Positions 1 to 11,469 are shown, counted from the stretch's first letter. The stretch is 64,000 nt of DNA from Pseudeuparius sepicola (GCA_963920635.1 OY987302.1:34881278-34945277); one strand, 5' to 3'. Notes: generated from the sequence alone by a model not told the origin. Translations and numbers: made by a program.

Positions 1-2
1 AC

Positions 3-2340
3 AACCTGCAGCGAAAAGTTAGGGCACTACTGACAAAAGCTCATAAATATCATCCCCGTAGTGCTGTAGAAAGAACAACTCTGCCATGTCAACTAGGAGG
101 AAGAGGATTGGCAAACCTCAACAAGCAATTGGACCAACAAATAATAAATCTGCGAAAGTATTTCCAGAGGCAGGCCAACAGCTCCACACTACATAAGGCT
201 ATATGCAGAGCAGATGTCTCAACACCGCTACGTCTGAGGGAACACGAGCATCAAAATCACCACTGAACCGACAATGATAAACTACAGATGTGGATGGAGA
301 AGTCACTGCATGGGAGGCATCCTAATGAGGTTAACCAGGAACATGCCAACAAGTTAGCTTCGAACTATTGGCTGATCTCGGGACGAATGTTCCCCGAGAA
401 GGAAGGGTTCTTACTGGCCATACAAGATCAGGTTATACCAACTCGCAACTACCTAAAATTCATTGTAGGAGATGCAGCGGAAGTGGATGACAGATGCAGA
501 TACGGGTGCCAAACTTCAGAAACAATCCAGCACATAACAGGAGGATGTTGCAGATCAAAGTTCCCTCCTTCACCAACATAGCATTAAAGATATTGCTATC
601 TTTGTTGGGACATGTCCTGACAATCATCTGCAGGCGCAATGATCCCAGCCAGCCCATTACCGGTTTCATCCTCTTTGGGAATCATCAGATGGACGTAGGC
701 AAAATCCAGAGTGGATAGATTCAAAAGATAGAACCAACAGAAACAACTACTCCCAGAGCTAATACCCCTACCGGCATTGAACTACACCATTGGTTCTTGG
801 TTTTCGTTGGGAATAAACATTGCAGATCAAAGTTCCCTCCTTCACCAACGTAACATCAAAGATATTGCTATCTTTGTTGGGACATGTCCTGACAATCATC
901 TGCAGGCACAATGATCCCAGCCAGCCCATTACCGGTTTCATCCTCTTTGGGAATCATCAGATGGACATAGGCAAAATCCAGAGTGGATAGATTCAAAAGA
1001 TAGAACCAACAGAAACAACTACTCCGAGGGCTAATACCCCTACCGGCATTGAACTACACCATTGGTTCTTGATTTTCGTTGGGAATAAACATTGCAGATC
1101 AAAGTTCCCTCCTTCACCAACGTAACATCAAAGATATTGCTATCTTTGTTGGGACATGTCCTGACAATCATCTGCAGGCACAATGAAGAACCAATCAAGA
1201 ACCAATGGTGTAGTTCAATGCCGGGCCGGTAGGGGTATTAGCCCTCGGAGTAGTTGTTTCTGTTGGTTCTATCGTTTGAATCTATCCACTCTGAATTTTG
1301 CCTATGTCCATCTGATGATTCCCAAAGAGGATGAAACCGGTAATGGGCTGGCTGGGATCATTGTGCCTGCAGATGATTGTCAGGACATGTCCCAACAAAG
1401 ATAGCAATATCTTTGATGTTACGTTGGTGAAGGAGGGAACTTTGATCTGCTATGTTTATTCCCAACGAAAATCAAGAACCAATGGTGTAGTTCAATGCCG
1501 GTAGGGGTATTAGCCCTCGGAGTAGTTGTTTCTGTTGGTTCTATCTTTTGAATCTATCCACTCTGGATTTTCCCTACGTCCATCTGATGATTCCCAAAGA
1601 GGATGAACCGGTAATGGGCTGGCTGAGATCATTGTGCCTGCAGATGATTGTCAGGGCATGTCCCAACAAAGATAGCAATATCTTTGATGTTACGTTGGTG
1701 AAGGAGGGAACTTTGATCTGCAATGTTTATTCCCAACGAAAATCAAGAACCAATGGTGTAGTTCAATGCCGGTAGGGGTATTAGCCCTCGGAGTAGTTGT
1801 TTCTGTTGGTTCTATCTTTAGGAGGATGTCAGATATTCGCAACAACGAAATATAAGGAACGACACGATTGGGTTGCCAAAATCTTGCACCAGGAACTAGC
1901 AGAAAAACTGCTGCTTGTGCAGGAAGAGGGGGTCCCATATTACAGCTACACACCGGAGCCTGTTCTTGAAAACAGCAACTACAAGATGTACTGGGATCAT
2001 ACAGTTCTTACAGATCAACGAGTTGCACATAACAGACCGGATCTTATAATAGTGATAAAATTTTTAGGAAGACAACTCTGATTTATGTGGCAATCCCAAA
2101 CAACAACCTGTGTGTGAAGCAGGCTGAGAAGATCGCGAAGTACAGAGAGTTAGAAGAACGAATTAAAAGGCAATGGGAAATGGAGAACGTTCAGATGGTT
2201 CCAATCATCGTTTCAACAACTGGTGTTATACCAAAAAGTTAGCTGAGAAACATCAAAGAGCTGGGTCTAACTGAAAATCTTTACAGGTCCATGCAGAAAG
2301 CGGTGCTACTTGCGACAGCCAAACTGTTGGGAGATTCATG
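3..2340 (+). pseudogene. C-terminal part of an R2/R4-type non-LTR retrotransposon ORF, split by an insertion
   Basis: One reading frame runs from the window edge with a stop at 264-266, then shows a CCHC knuckle (C at 492 and 504, H at 531, C at 546; spacing C-x3-C-x7-H-x4-C), typical of the region before the restriction-like endonuclease of R2/R4-clade elements. The frame is cut at 549 and resumes at 1830 in the same phase with KERHDWVAKI, followed by an RPDL then IYVAIPNNN stretch like the family's PD...D endonuclease core. A frameshift lies near 2055 and a stop at about 2240; the product ends near 2340. These elements nick target DNA and reverse transcribe their RNA in place. The 3' end runs into (TAA)n, as in Dong-like R4 elements. 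This is a dead, 5'-truncated copy extending beyond the window. Clade is inferred from motifs. Confidence 0.8.
549..1819. mobile_element. Foldback-like insertion made of inverted tandem repeats
   Basis: A 1,271-bp insert whose left arm (549-1183) holds about 2.3 direct copies of a 272-bp unit (starts at 549, 821 and 1093) and whose right arm (1184-1819) holds about 2.3 copies of the same unit in inverse orientation (period 271-277). It is flanked by a perfect 10-bp direct repeat, AGGAGGATGT, at 539-548 and 1820-1829, and deleting insert plus one repeat rejoins the host ORF in frame. Arms of tandem repeats around a minimal centre resemble Foldback elements. The two outer ends are different phases of the unit, so no simple terminal inverted repeat exists; one end may be eroded. 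No coding capacity seen. Confidence 0.75.
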
Positions 2341-2488
2341 AGGAGTGCTGGAACATTCAACAACATCCATGTCACCTAAGGCCCGATAACATGGCAAGGG
2401 TCTCGTCCGAGCCAGATGCTTATGGTATCTGGGATACCCGGGATCTGAGTGAATGTTCCCCGTAGAGGGAGTGCGAATGTCTTTTGGA

Positions 2489-2516
2489 TAATAATAATAA
2501 TAATAATAATAATAAA
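2489..2516. repeat. (TAA)n microsatellite shared by two retroelement tails
   Basis: About nine TAA units. On the plus strand they follow the R4-like 3' UTR; on the minus strand they read as the (TTA)n tail of the next element, just after an AATAAA signal. Confidence 0.85.
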
Positions 2517-2982
2517 GGACTTTATTATACCAATTACATATCAAATACATAAAAAATGCAATAATACGTCTGCATAGCAGATATGACAGGGCATGATTTA
2601 GTACGAAGCAGTCTGGACGCCTATTTTTACACCTAACATCAGAAACCAGGTGACATATAAATGTTATAAAGACCATTATCTGACCTACCCCATATTTTAA
2701 AACATTCAAAAGAAAATGTGGAAGAGACATAAAATAAATGACATACTCGCCAATAAACCACAAACAGTAACAGTAATTGCCAGACAATCATGTCCCAGTC
2801 TGCCCACTGAACAGAGCCTCAAAAATGCACTTTCTAAATATTTGTAACATGATATTGCTCACATCAAAAGGAATATTATTCATGCAGTTAGTTATGCGAT
2901 ATGAATAAGACAGCCTAAACATAGTGGTAGCATCAAGTGGCAGCATTAGAGTACCCCTAAATCGAATATCAATATTATGCAC
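2517..2982 (-). pseudogene. 3' end of a Jockey/I-like non-LTR retrotransposon
   Basis: On the minus strand 2982-2788 encodes a 64-residue tail with the pattern IRFRGTLMLPLDATTMF...YRITNCMNNIPFDV, which fits the conserved C-terminal segment downstream of non-LTR reverse transcriptases (Y-x-TR..l.lP ... NxLP). A stop follows, then about 270 nt of 3' UTR with AATAAA immediately before the trinucleotide tail. Only the last exon-like piece survives and the RT domain is absent. The match is to a weakly conserved region, so the family is uncertain. Confidence 0.5.
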
Positions 2983-3358
2983 ATCCGAACAAAATGTGAT
3001 TTTTTATAAATATTTTGGAGCCTTGTGAAAAATAATTTTACAAAAATAGCGTAGCAGAATGAAGCGATCTACGATTTTGCATGTTCAACCATTCAATTTT
3101 GTAATGAAAATTTTGTCTAATTCCCGTTACAATGTTTTAAACGCCCTATCTCATTCCAATTCATAAAATACACTCAGTATATTACCTCGCGTTTTAAGAA
3201 TATTGCCCTACTACAACCCCATACACAAGCTGATGTATAATATATTGCCTATTCAATGCAAGGCTTGTTATTTCAAAACCAAAATACTGAACCGTATACA
3301 AAGGTATGTGCCTGTTGCAAAAGTGTTTGATTTTCACTCATCAATTGAAGGTATGTAC
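2983..3358. other. Unassigned AT-rich sequence
   Basis: No open frame, motif or obvious repeat recognised. Confidence 0.4.
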
Positions 3359-3978
3359 TGTTAGAACAATTACATTGTTGTAAATACTGTCTGATGTAAA
3401 TTACACAATATTCACTTCATTCAGATTTCATAATCGATTAGCGCAATGGTGCTAACTTCATGTACGTTCAGTCTTTATTTCCAACAGTTTCTTTCTAGTC
3501 TAGCTATCCATGGTAGGAGTTTGGCAGAATTGATAGTTGATGCACGAGCCTGTTCTTTTGATTTTTTGGTTATATCTATTTCAAGCTTTTTATACATAAT
3601 TTCAGCTTTTAAAAACCTTTTATAACGTTCTGGAAATGGAAGTTTCCTATATTGTGGGAAAACCTATAAGTAGGACCAGCGACAAAAAATCGAGCACTTC
3701 CCGATCGAACACTCATGGTAGAGGTCTCGTCAGGTGAAATTCGACTTTGAATTTTCGATCTTGAAAACTTCTGCGTGAAAAATCTCTTTCAAAGCCTAAT
3801 CTTTCGCTCTACAGACAGTTTAATGCTAATACAACTTTTCTGGTTACAACGCATTTTGCGAGTTCCACCAGGGACCTGCAGCGGGTGGACCACGGAGAGG
3901 ATCCCGGGAACAGAGTCTGGGTGAGTTAGCCGCTTAATTTTTAATAATTTACTTATTAATAAACATCATTTGGCGACC
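3359..3978 (+). mobile_element. Candidate LTR plus primer-binding site of a gypsy-type element
   Basis: The stretch starts TGTTAG, carries a TATA-like CCTATAAGTAGG near 3664, a GC-richer leader, an AATAAA near 3958 and ends just before TGGCGACC at 3971-3978, the start expected for a primer-binding site in several Ty3/gypsy lineages. No second LTR was found, so the exact start is inferred. Confidence 0.4.
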
Positions 3979-4139
3979 TTTTGAAGCTTCTGTCACCTAG
4001 GCCTGTTCATCCCTTTTCTCTGTGGACTTCACGCTGCGAGCTGTGGCCATAATCTGGTTGTAATTTTATGTTTTAGTAGCACAGACTTATTGAAACGAAC
4101 CCTTAGGTTGCCCTAGATAGATGTGGACTCTACAACAGT

Positions 4140-4745
4140 TCCTTTTTTTGGTTAAGTTCAATTTATTCCATTTACCTAAATAACTTGGTCTGGTTTTGTC
4201 AAGAGAATTTATCATTTTTGGATATTTATTTTTATTCTTTATTTTATAGTCAATTTAATAACTTTTAAGGTTGATCGACATCTCAATAAGTCGAAGTTAC
4301 ATGCGTTAGTCCATCGTAGGGTTATAAGTTTAAGTTTATCAAATTTAAATTTCAGAATCTATGCAGGTTTATTTATTTTCAAAATCTTTTTACATTTAAG
4401 AAATTTAACTAGCCATTGTAAACGCGTCGAAGTTTCGACTGCAATAAGTCCTTAACAGAGACAGTTTCGTGTAATTTCCGTTACATGTGAGCACCCAAAG
4501 CACGTGAGCAACTCAGCAACGGACTAAGTGCCAGTATCCCAGCCCTACAACGAGGCTTGAGAGTACTTTGCACACCTTCTAGCACCAGCTTGGAAACCCC
4601 ACGACCCAACACGAGTCTCGAGGCCTAGCCGAGGTCGCATCAACAAGACGCTTGGCGCATAGGTGGAAAATGCTTAGCTTTAACTGTGGAAAGTTTTGAG
4701 GTACTCTGTAAAGTAGTCCAAGTTTTCTAAGCGCTCGCAGGTGGA
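4140..4745 (+). repeat. Dispersed repeat, copy 1 (partner at 11470-12080)
   Basis: About 600 bp that align along their length, in the same orientation, with 11470-12080. Shared landmarks include ATAGTCAATTTAAT, TTATAAGTTTAAGTTTATC, GTGTAATTTCC..TACATGTGAGCACC and TCTAGCACCAGCT. No open frame. It lies just downstream of the LTR and primer-binding site at 3359-3978, so it may be leader DNA of that retroelement. Confidence 0.75.
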
Positions 4746-5622
4746 CATTGGTGTCTTGTGTAAACTTTTGAAGTGTAGTGCTATTGTTACTCTACCACAT
4801 TGTCTCTGATTTTGTATTTTAATGATCGAAAGTTTTTTCGCAGTGGTTTTTCTGAACCAAATATCAAACAAAACCTTTCAATTGTAAATAATAAACTGTA
4901 ATAACTTACTTAGTTGTAGTTTTGACAAGATCACCTGATTGTAATAACGTTATATTATATTATATTATACATTTATTGGGGTGACCCAACTTGAGGCCTT
5001 AGGGTAATTTTTTTTCTCGTAGCTTGTTCTATTGAGGTTAAATAAAATTTTTAAACATATAAGTACAAAACGATTAACATCTTTTTATGTCGTTACCACC
5101 CTTGTCATAGGTAACAAAAATTTTTTGGAGTGGCATATCCTAGACGAACATCATTCTAGCATATGCTATTATGGGTTAGACAGTGAGAGCTCTATCTACT
5201 TGAACTAGTTTCAAGATTACTTTACAATATCCCTGTAATTAGCAAAAGCACTTATTATCTAATTTTCTATAGAGTGAGTAAGTAAGGTTGGCAGAACGTC
5301 AAGTTTAACCCAACCAATAGCCTCAACAAGCCTATTTTTGTATTTTTATATCTTAACTATCATTTGAAAATTTTTATATCTTTACTATCATTTGAAAATT
5401 TTGTATCCCATAGGCGGACTTTGGCGTCTCGTGTGAACTTTTGAACTGCAGTGCTCTTGTTACTACACCACATCATCTCTGATTTTATAATTTAAAGATC
5501 AACAATTTTTTCGCAGTGGTTTTTCTAAACCAAATTTCAAACAAAACCTTTCAATTGTAAATAATAAACTATAATAACTTACTTAGTTGTATTTTTGACA
5601 AGATCACCTGATTGTAACAACA
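4738..5622 (+). repeat. Pair of about 220-bp direct repeats
   Basis: 4738-4955 and 5403-5622 are near copies (shared TTTTTCGCAGTGGTTTTTCT and TTTCAATTGTAAATAATAAA). A short third fragment lies at about 14055-14100. Between them are an AT microsatellite (about 4948-4970), unassigned DNA and a 29-bp tandem duplication at 5342-5401. Confidence 0.75.
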
Positions 5623-5649
5623 TTCGGATGTACAATTCCACTTTCGTAA

Positions 5650-6110
5650 ATAAATTGTAAATAGGAGCATGTTATCTGTTATTTAACCATCAACTGGTTC
5701 AAACTTCTGGCACTTGAACGATTCATTTTCGATATAATTTCTTTAAATGTTCAAAATTGCGAATACCAAAAATTAGTCTTAAACATGAATATTGAAGCTT
5801 CTGAATTGGTTGCCTATCAAGACTATTTAAGAACGAGTCATACACCACATCGGAAAAATTGAGGCGAGGCAGAACCAGCGATCCACACAACAGTGTTTTT
5901 ATTTTACAGTTAAATATATGCTTATGTTAATAAACCAAGTTAATGTATGCTTTTTTAAGACAGTTGTGTGGAAAATCTCAGATCCTGATCCATGGTCAAG
6001 CCCAGATTTCTGACAGATTCCTGACAGATTCCTTGTAAAGAATAGTTTCACCATTTAGTGTGATAACGTTATTTTGCCCTGCAAACTGATTGCAATGATT
6101 TTTACTTCCG
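5650..6110 (-). pseudogene. Reverse transcriptase C-terminal fragment of a non-LTR element
   Basis: The minus strand reads NVITLNGETILYKESVRNL, then a frameshift, LGLTMDQDLRFSTQL, and after more breaks SLVLPRLNFSDVVYDSFLN...IQKLQYSCLRLIFGIRNFEH. This order (N-G-e.I.y.esV.NLG, D.dL.f..q., then a Q.LQn.clR.ifgir helix) is diagnostic for the thumb/C-terminal region of Jockey/RTE-like RTs. Several stops and an 11-bp tandem duplication near 6012-6034 break it. It may belong to the same element as 6670-7325, with the RT core deleted. Confidence 0.7.
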
Positions 6111-6259
6111 ATCGATCAAGCGGCGTGTCGTTACGACCATTCCCACGCTTTTCATGTCATTTCAAATTAAGAGCTTGTGGTCGCAACTTTAATTACTTAT
6201 TGCAAATTACATATTGCGATTTGAAGGCTGATATTGGGTATGTGGTCTTTCTATAGATA

Positions 6260-6665
6260 GGCAAATATACAGTGTGTCTGCGGATGGAGTCCCCAAGAGG
6301 GAAAAAATCTTTATTATTCATTTTACGACCAAAAGTCATTATAAAAAGTTTTATTTGTTGAGAAAATAAATTCACGATAAAAAAAATTTGATCAGATCCA
6401 CAGGGTGTTAATAAATAATGAAAATTTGAAAATGCTTCAAGAGAGAAGTACCATTATTTATTATTTTTAACAAAAATTTTATAAAACAAAATTGTTTATA
6501 AACTAGCATAAGACAAAATGTTCCAAAATATTCAAATGAACGTTCTACTTTAAATTTTCCTCTATAAAATATGAGCCAATGATCCGATCCAAAAAAATTC
6601 TACACCATACATTACTTTTTTGTAACGTTTACTTCATTTGTTTATTACATAAATAGGATTTTCAT
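6260..6665. other. Unassigned AT-rich stretch with mariner-like end motif
   Basis: ATACAGTGTGTCTGCGG near 6267 and CCACAGGGTG near 6400 resemble the CAGGGTG ends used by the palindromic elements elsewhere in the window, but no partner end was found. No coding. Confidence 0.3.
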
Positions 6666-6669
6666 AAGC

Positions 6670-7325
6670 CCAATGGTGACTATTTCAATCCTTCTGAAAT
6701 TGTGGAGGGAACTATTTACCGGAGGCATTTAAAGATACTGTTGATGGCATGCTTTAGATACTCTCCGTTATGCCCTTTAAACTTTCTAAATAAAATCTAT
6801 TAAGGTTTTTCTCTAGTGAATCTGTATAGCCATTCTCAAATTCAACATTGACCCCTTGTACATCGACACCCTTTTTATTGCCTATCAGATCCTTCAGTGT
6901 TTTCCACATTTTTCCCCATCTCCCTTGTGATTATCAATATTTCTTTCATAGAAAGCCCTCTTTTCTTGGTGTAATGTTGTTGTAACTTTGTTCCTTTTTT
7001 GTGTAATCCATCCAGTCTGATGATAATTTCGTTATTTTATATCTTTGATAAGCAGCATCTCTTAGTTTCTGCTCTTCCCACATTTTTTTATTAACCCATG
7101 TTTCCTTAAAAATTGGACTACTGGTTATGGGAGTTACAAGCTCTAGTTGCGAGGCGCAAATATTCTGAGGGCTTAAATATCTTTTATGGATGTTATCTTC
7201 TGCAGTTTTGGCTAAGAAATTTAACTCTACAGCCAGCGTATCGTGATCGAACAGCTTAGCAAAATTTCTAGGCATTTCCAACAAACCGAATTCATTTGTG
7301 ACAATGTAATCTATTAAAGATGATG
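6670..7325 (-). pseudogene. Endonuclease end and EN-RT linker of a non-LTR retrotransposon
   Basis: The minus strand begins with SLIDYIVTNEFG, the S-x-IDYI end of an APE-type endonuclease, and continues for over 110 residues through the basic, Trp-containing linker WVNKKMWEEQKLRDAAYQRY...SSDWMDYTKKEQS that precedes the RT domain. After a frameshift near 6945 it goes on with KMWKTLKDLIGNKKG and LEKNLNRFYLES. The RT catalytic core is missing; sequence recognisable as RT resumes only at about 6110, as the C-terminal part. Endonuclease plus RT make target-primed insertion possible; this copy is dead. Confidence 0.7.
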
Positions 7326-7329
7326 ATGT

Positions 7330-7940
7330 ATTAGTTACTCTAGTACTCTAGTGTAACGAAGTCTCCAGTTTCCAGTTTTCATTTTTATTTTACACCCACT
7401 TAATTCCTCGCCGCTCTATTTTTAGTGGCCGGCCGACCGCCGTAGTTTTTATATTCACACCGATGATTCTTTTTCTACATAGGAGGCAAACATTCGATAT
7501 TCTAATTGCATTTAATTAAACTTTGGTTTTGATTGTTTTCCGGCTTTCCGCCGCTTGTTAAGAATTACTTATTTTACCAAGAGGGATGAGGGATACCGAA
7601 AAGGGGTAGAACCGGGTTACTAATTCAACTTGCAGCTAGAGCCGCCGTTCTTTTTGGGAATCCAGGTATGTTGGACGTACCCGATCCAGAGAGACCACCG
7701 TCCGAGACCTGTGCGGGATGCAACAACCCCTAACTGCCTGTTCAGCCTCCGGCGGCCGTTTTGAATGCCAGAAGAGTGGAGACGATTACCCGATCCATCG
7801 CCGCGGCCCCAACCAATGGGCAGCCGGCGCACTCGCCACTCTTCTCTCAGAGAGCGCTACCCGCTCTCTCTGCTTTCCGACTTGTTTCCGGGTGAGTATT
7901 GTTAGGTTGAGACTGTTCCGAACCGTGTTGGTGGTGCCAA
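7330..7940. other. Unassigned, locally GC-rich segment
   Basis: 7600-7900 is markedly richer in G+C than its surroundings. Short frames on both strands show no recognisable domain. It could be a retroelement 5' region but nothing supports that directly. Confidence 0.3.
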
Positions 7941-8650
7941 TAGATAGATAGATAGATTACTTTATTTGCTTATCAAACAGTAAGTACAGAAATAAATACA
8001 TAGTTCGTCAGTATTTACAATGAAAATGTAACCCATTGTGTACATCTTTCTATAATTATTATTTTACTTTTCATTTATGTATATAATGCTTTTCATTCAT
8101 GTATACATATAATGCTTTATTTAATATATTCAACTACACTATAACATTGTCAGTATTTGCAATGAAAATGTAATCAATTGTGTTTATTTTTTTGTATCAT
8201 TAAAATATATTCATCTACACATTTCTATCAAAAGATTTTGGACCTCAAATTTAAAGGCAGTAGTTGGAAGAGTTTTATAACACGATGGAAGATAATTGAA
8301 TAACTTTATAGCTATAGTACTCAAATTGTTATGAGTTAGTTGAAGTCGATGTTGTGGGATAATTAAGAGATTGTTTTGCCTTGTGTTATAACTATGATTT
8401 TCTTTATGGGTTGGGAAGTGGTTTTTATTTTCTTTAACATATAGTAAACAATTTCTGATGGAAAGAGCTGGTAATGTTAATATTTTAAATTCTCCGAAAT
8501 ACTGACGACAGGATGTATGATAGGATACTTTAGCTATTGTTCGGATATACTTTAGCTATTGTTCGGATATACTGGAACTGTTTAATAATGAGATGGAGTT
8601 TGCGCCAAGTATACCTGAATAGTATAACTTGGGCTGGGTGTGTAGGTCTT
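7941..8650 (-). pseudogene. 3' end of a second non-LTR element, RT tail plus UTR
   Basis: The minus strand encodes LTLPALSIRNCLLYVKENK, then HSYNTRQNNLLIIPQHRL and IKLFNYLPSCYKTLP, the standard C-terminal signature of Jockey/CR1-like RT proteins (hnYnTR...l.iP, klfN.LP). Upstream, LYYSGILGANS and FQYIRTIAKV match the Yg.l.WG and iQk.iR.i region. The frame is destroyed by a perfect 22-bp tandem duplication at 8525-8568. The 3' UTR ends in a (TCTA)n tail at 7941-7957. 5'-truncated. Confidence 0.75.
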
Positions 8651-9160
8651 TCCCTGTTTTTCTAAGAGGTTTCCCGTGTTTGCTAGTTATTACCTCGAAA
8701 ATTTTTGAGCTTGCTTACCGCATGTAGACATAACCGCGTCCTTACGAAACTTTCAAGATAGAAGCTAAACCTGCATGTTTCTTCTTTCCAGATACAAGGA
8801 TCTCTCTGGGTCGGCCGTGGAAATAATTAATTACTGATATTTGGAAATTCTGTATTCAATAGACCGTGTGAAATTTGTCAAACCACTCTTATTTGTACCC
8901 TATCCTCGACACCACAGACCTCTGGAACTATTTTTCTCTAACGAAAGCCATCCTGGGCACAGCGGAGTATACCGCTCTAAAAAACTGGCGCCTGAGCAAC
9001 CGCTCCGCTGGAGGTCCGATTTTCTCTTTCGTAAATAAAAAGAGGCTGAGGAAGTCCACCAAAAAATATTAAAAAGGGAAAATCGGACGTACATACCAGT
9101 ATTGTTGTACTAGTATCTTCTTGCATTATTTGTTTAAACCCAGCGCTGCCTATGATTTCG
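8651..9160. other. Unassigned stretch with a short open frame
   Basis: A 65-codon plus-strand frame at 8875-9072 (contains TDLWNYFSLTKAILGTAEY) resembles no family I know. No splice or promoter support. Confidence 0.25.
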
Positions 9161-9164
9161 TTTA

Positions 9165-10236
9165 TTTTCTTCCCGTGACACTCTCATTCGATAAATCATC
9201 TTTGTATGAAATAAAATGATCACAGTTAGCCATATTTGATCGATATAACGCTCCAACATTTACATCCATATTTTCCTGTTTGACACATATGAAACCATAT
9301 TTACACTTTGCACTCATTGATATCCGCCTTGCACTCGGAACTTCTATGGAACCCATTACACAGAGGACATACATCATGTGGTTTTTGACATTATGTCCAA
9401 ACTTCCAACACTTAAAACATCGCATCACAGCCACATATTCTTCCACATAACAACTATCCCATCCTTTCAAAAAAACTATAGACTTAAATGAAACATGGTC
9501 TACATCAATGATAACATTATACATTTTTTGCCTTTTGGAATGAATTTTCTAATTATATTTATTTCCATACCAGCACAATCCCAGATATAATGTTTTTTTT
9601 TTACTTTATTGACGAAATCAGTGTCACTATTGAAATATATCTCTTTCACTCCTTGTATTACTAATTTGGGCTTTTGGAGTTTTGAGACTTCAACATAATA
9701 TTTTTCTGATAGTACGTTGACCGCAATGTTTTGGATTTTTTTTTGGGATTCTATATCACCACATACAATTTCGACGATATCTTGGCCTATTGATTTAACC
9801 TTTGCTACGGCTAACGCGTTATCGCCAGGATTAATTTTTTTGCACCATATCGTTTTACGTCGCTGCACTGTTTTGGTTCATGATTTTGAGTTTTATTATT
9901 ATTGGCGGAAATTCATTAGGTTTTACAACATCTGCCCATCGCCAAGTCAGCTTGCTTTCCTTAGATTCATTGGCTTTTAAGTTACTGATTACCTTTGATG
10001 TGTCCTCGATAAACTTGTTAGTTTTTTCTTCTATTCTCCTAATTTGCATTGTCAAATTAAGAGTCTCATCAGTACATACATTGCAAAACCAAAACATATT
10101 TTGGCTCTCATTCAAACCTCTAACTATGACATCCTTCATACAAGCACAATGAACATGATACCTTTTGGCACAAAATAGACTTGTTATTGACAATAAAATT
10201 GTCAGAGCATTTGGTGCACGTCTGTCCGCCAGCCAT
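9165..10236 (-). pseudogene. ORF1 of a non-LTR retrotransposon with PHD-like finger and zinc knuckle
   Basis: From an ATG at 10236 the minus strand encodes MAGGQTCTKC, then after a one-base shift CAKRYHVHCACMKD and MFWFCNVCTDE: a Cys/His pattern like the PHD finger at the start of CR1/Jockey-type ORF1 proteins. A coiled, basic region and ESKLTWRWADVVK follow, then a gag-like domain (9868-9500) and a knuckle-like RCFKCWKFGHNVKNH near 9430. ORF1 proteins coat element RNA and deliver it to the target. At least three frameshifts inactivate the copy. No ORF2 follows on the 3' side, where the 7941-8650 element begins after an unassigned gap; the two could be parts of one element. Confidence 0.65.
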
Positions 10237-10257
10237 GACAAACTACTACTATTTAGT

Positions 10258-10422
10258 ACAATCAAATGCCCGCATCCATGTCTGCTATCTTCGAGCAGCA
10301 AAATCCTCGCGAGGCCCAGGCCAGGGTATTAAAAAAACTCTTTAAACTACTGGCGAGGGTTCCGGTATTTCCATAAATATAAATTTGTGAAAATTTTGGG
10401 ACCGTGACACTCCCCCGTCCTC
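10258..10422 (-). mobile_element. Polypurine tract and start of a 3' LTR (gypsy-type)
   Basis: Reading the minus strand downstream of the integrase gene, GAGGACGGGGGAG (10422-10410) is followed by TGTCACGGTCCC (from 10409). A purine run directly before TGT is the expected 3' LTR boundary. The LTR appears truncated after about 150 bp, where the ORF1-bearing element begins. Confidence 0.6.
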
Positions 10423-10468
10423 TGAAAGAGGTAAATTTTCGAAAACAAAAATTTTCCAATTTATTAGA

Positions 10469-11440
10469 TCATGTTCCAGTTTTAGCAAATACTGCCATTA
10501 ACGAAATTTCAGACCAGCACAACTGGTTCCCTGAGTCAGGAGGTTCTGGAGATAATGCGAGTTTAAGGTCCTGCACATGCCAAATGCCTGTAGACCTCAC
10601 ATCGGAACTAGTAAGTTCATACGACACGTTTCCAATCCTCTTAGTAATTGTGAAAGGACCAACGTATTTAGGGCAGAGCTTTGGGGTGATATGCCTAGTT
10701 GCATCAGAGAGAACTTTATTCTTTCGCCAGACCTGATCACCCACTCTATATTGTACAGCTCGCCGTCGCAAGTTATATGTTTTGCAATCTCGTTCCTCGG
10801 CATTTTGCAATCGCTTCTTCATGGGCTCGAACGTTTTCTGATAACCCGCATCGTGCCTCTTAACATCGGGCTCCACAGTCACACCATCGGGATTCTCCTC
10901 TAAGAAGTACTTATAGTCTTGCCCGTCGAAAACATAGTTGCAGCCAAAGTTCACGAAGTATGGGGTGAAACCTGTGATCTCACTTTTAGATGTACGCATA
11001 GCACAACCGATAGCCCCAAGGTTCGCATCCCAAGTGCGATAAGAAATCATTGTCTTTACTATTTTGTTGTACCTTTCGGCAGGGTCAGCTTTAGCATTAT
11101 AATTATCAGTATAAGAAATGGTAGTAAGATATTATTGACACATGTTCTGAAAATCATGGCTTCTTCATTTGTTTTCCGTTATCGCAAATTAGGTATTGCG
11201 GAACACCACATAGACAAAATATATCTCCCTCAACACACTTAGCTAAAGATTTGGCCTTCGCGGATTGGAATGGAAACAAAAGAGTGTACTTACTAAAATA
11301 ATCACACACTGCCAGAAGAAGATAGGTGTATCCATTTCTACTCCTAGGGAACGGACCAATATAATCCAGACTTATCATTTGCCACAGGGGATCAATCTGT
11401 GGTCGGCTTGTATTTTTGTTTTGATTTGAGATCAAATAGG
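10469..11440 (-). pseudogene. Ty3/gypsy integrase, catalytic core and C-terminal domain
   Basis: The minus strand shows the integrase core: D in SLDYIGPFPRSRNGYTYLL (about 11370), D in LICDNGKQM (about 11175) and, after a frameshift between about 11154 and 11110, the catalytic E in KADPAERYNKIVKTM. The C-terminal domain follows with the family's YRVGDQVWRKN and PKYVGPFTITKRIG (GPY/F-type) segments. Integrase inserts retroelement cDNA into the genome. RT and RNase H should lie upstream (above 11440) but are absent: the element is truncated there by a dispersed repeat. Its downstream polypurine tract and LTR start are preserved. Confidence 0.85.
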
Positions 11441-11469
11441 GAAGCCACGAATCGTTTTGTATTTATTTA

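Noticed and set aside
2281..2787. 168-codon minus-strand frame with a run of tyrosines
   Set aside because: The tyrosine run is the translated TAA microsatellite and the frame spans two element tails.
7620..7951. Overlapping GC-rich frames on both strands
   Set aside because: Both strands open at once because of base composition; no domain on either.
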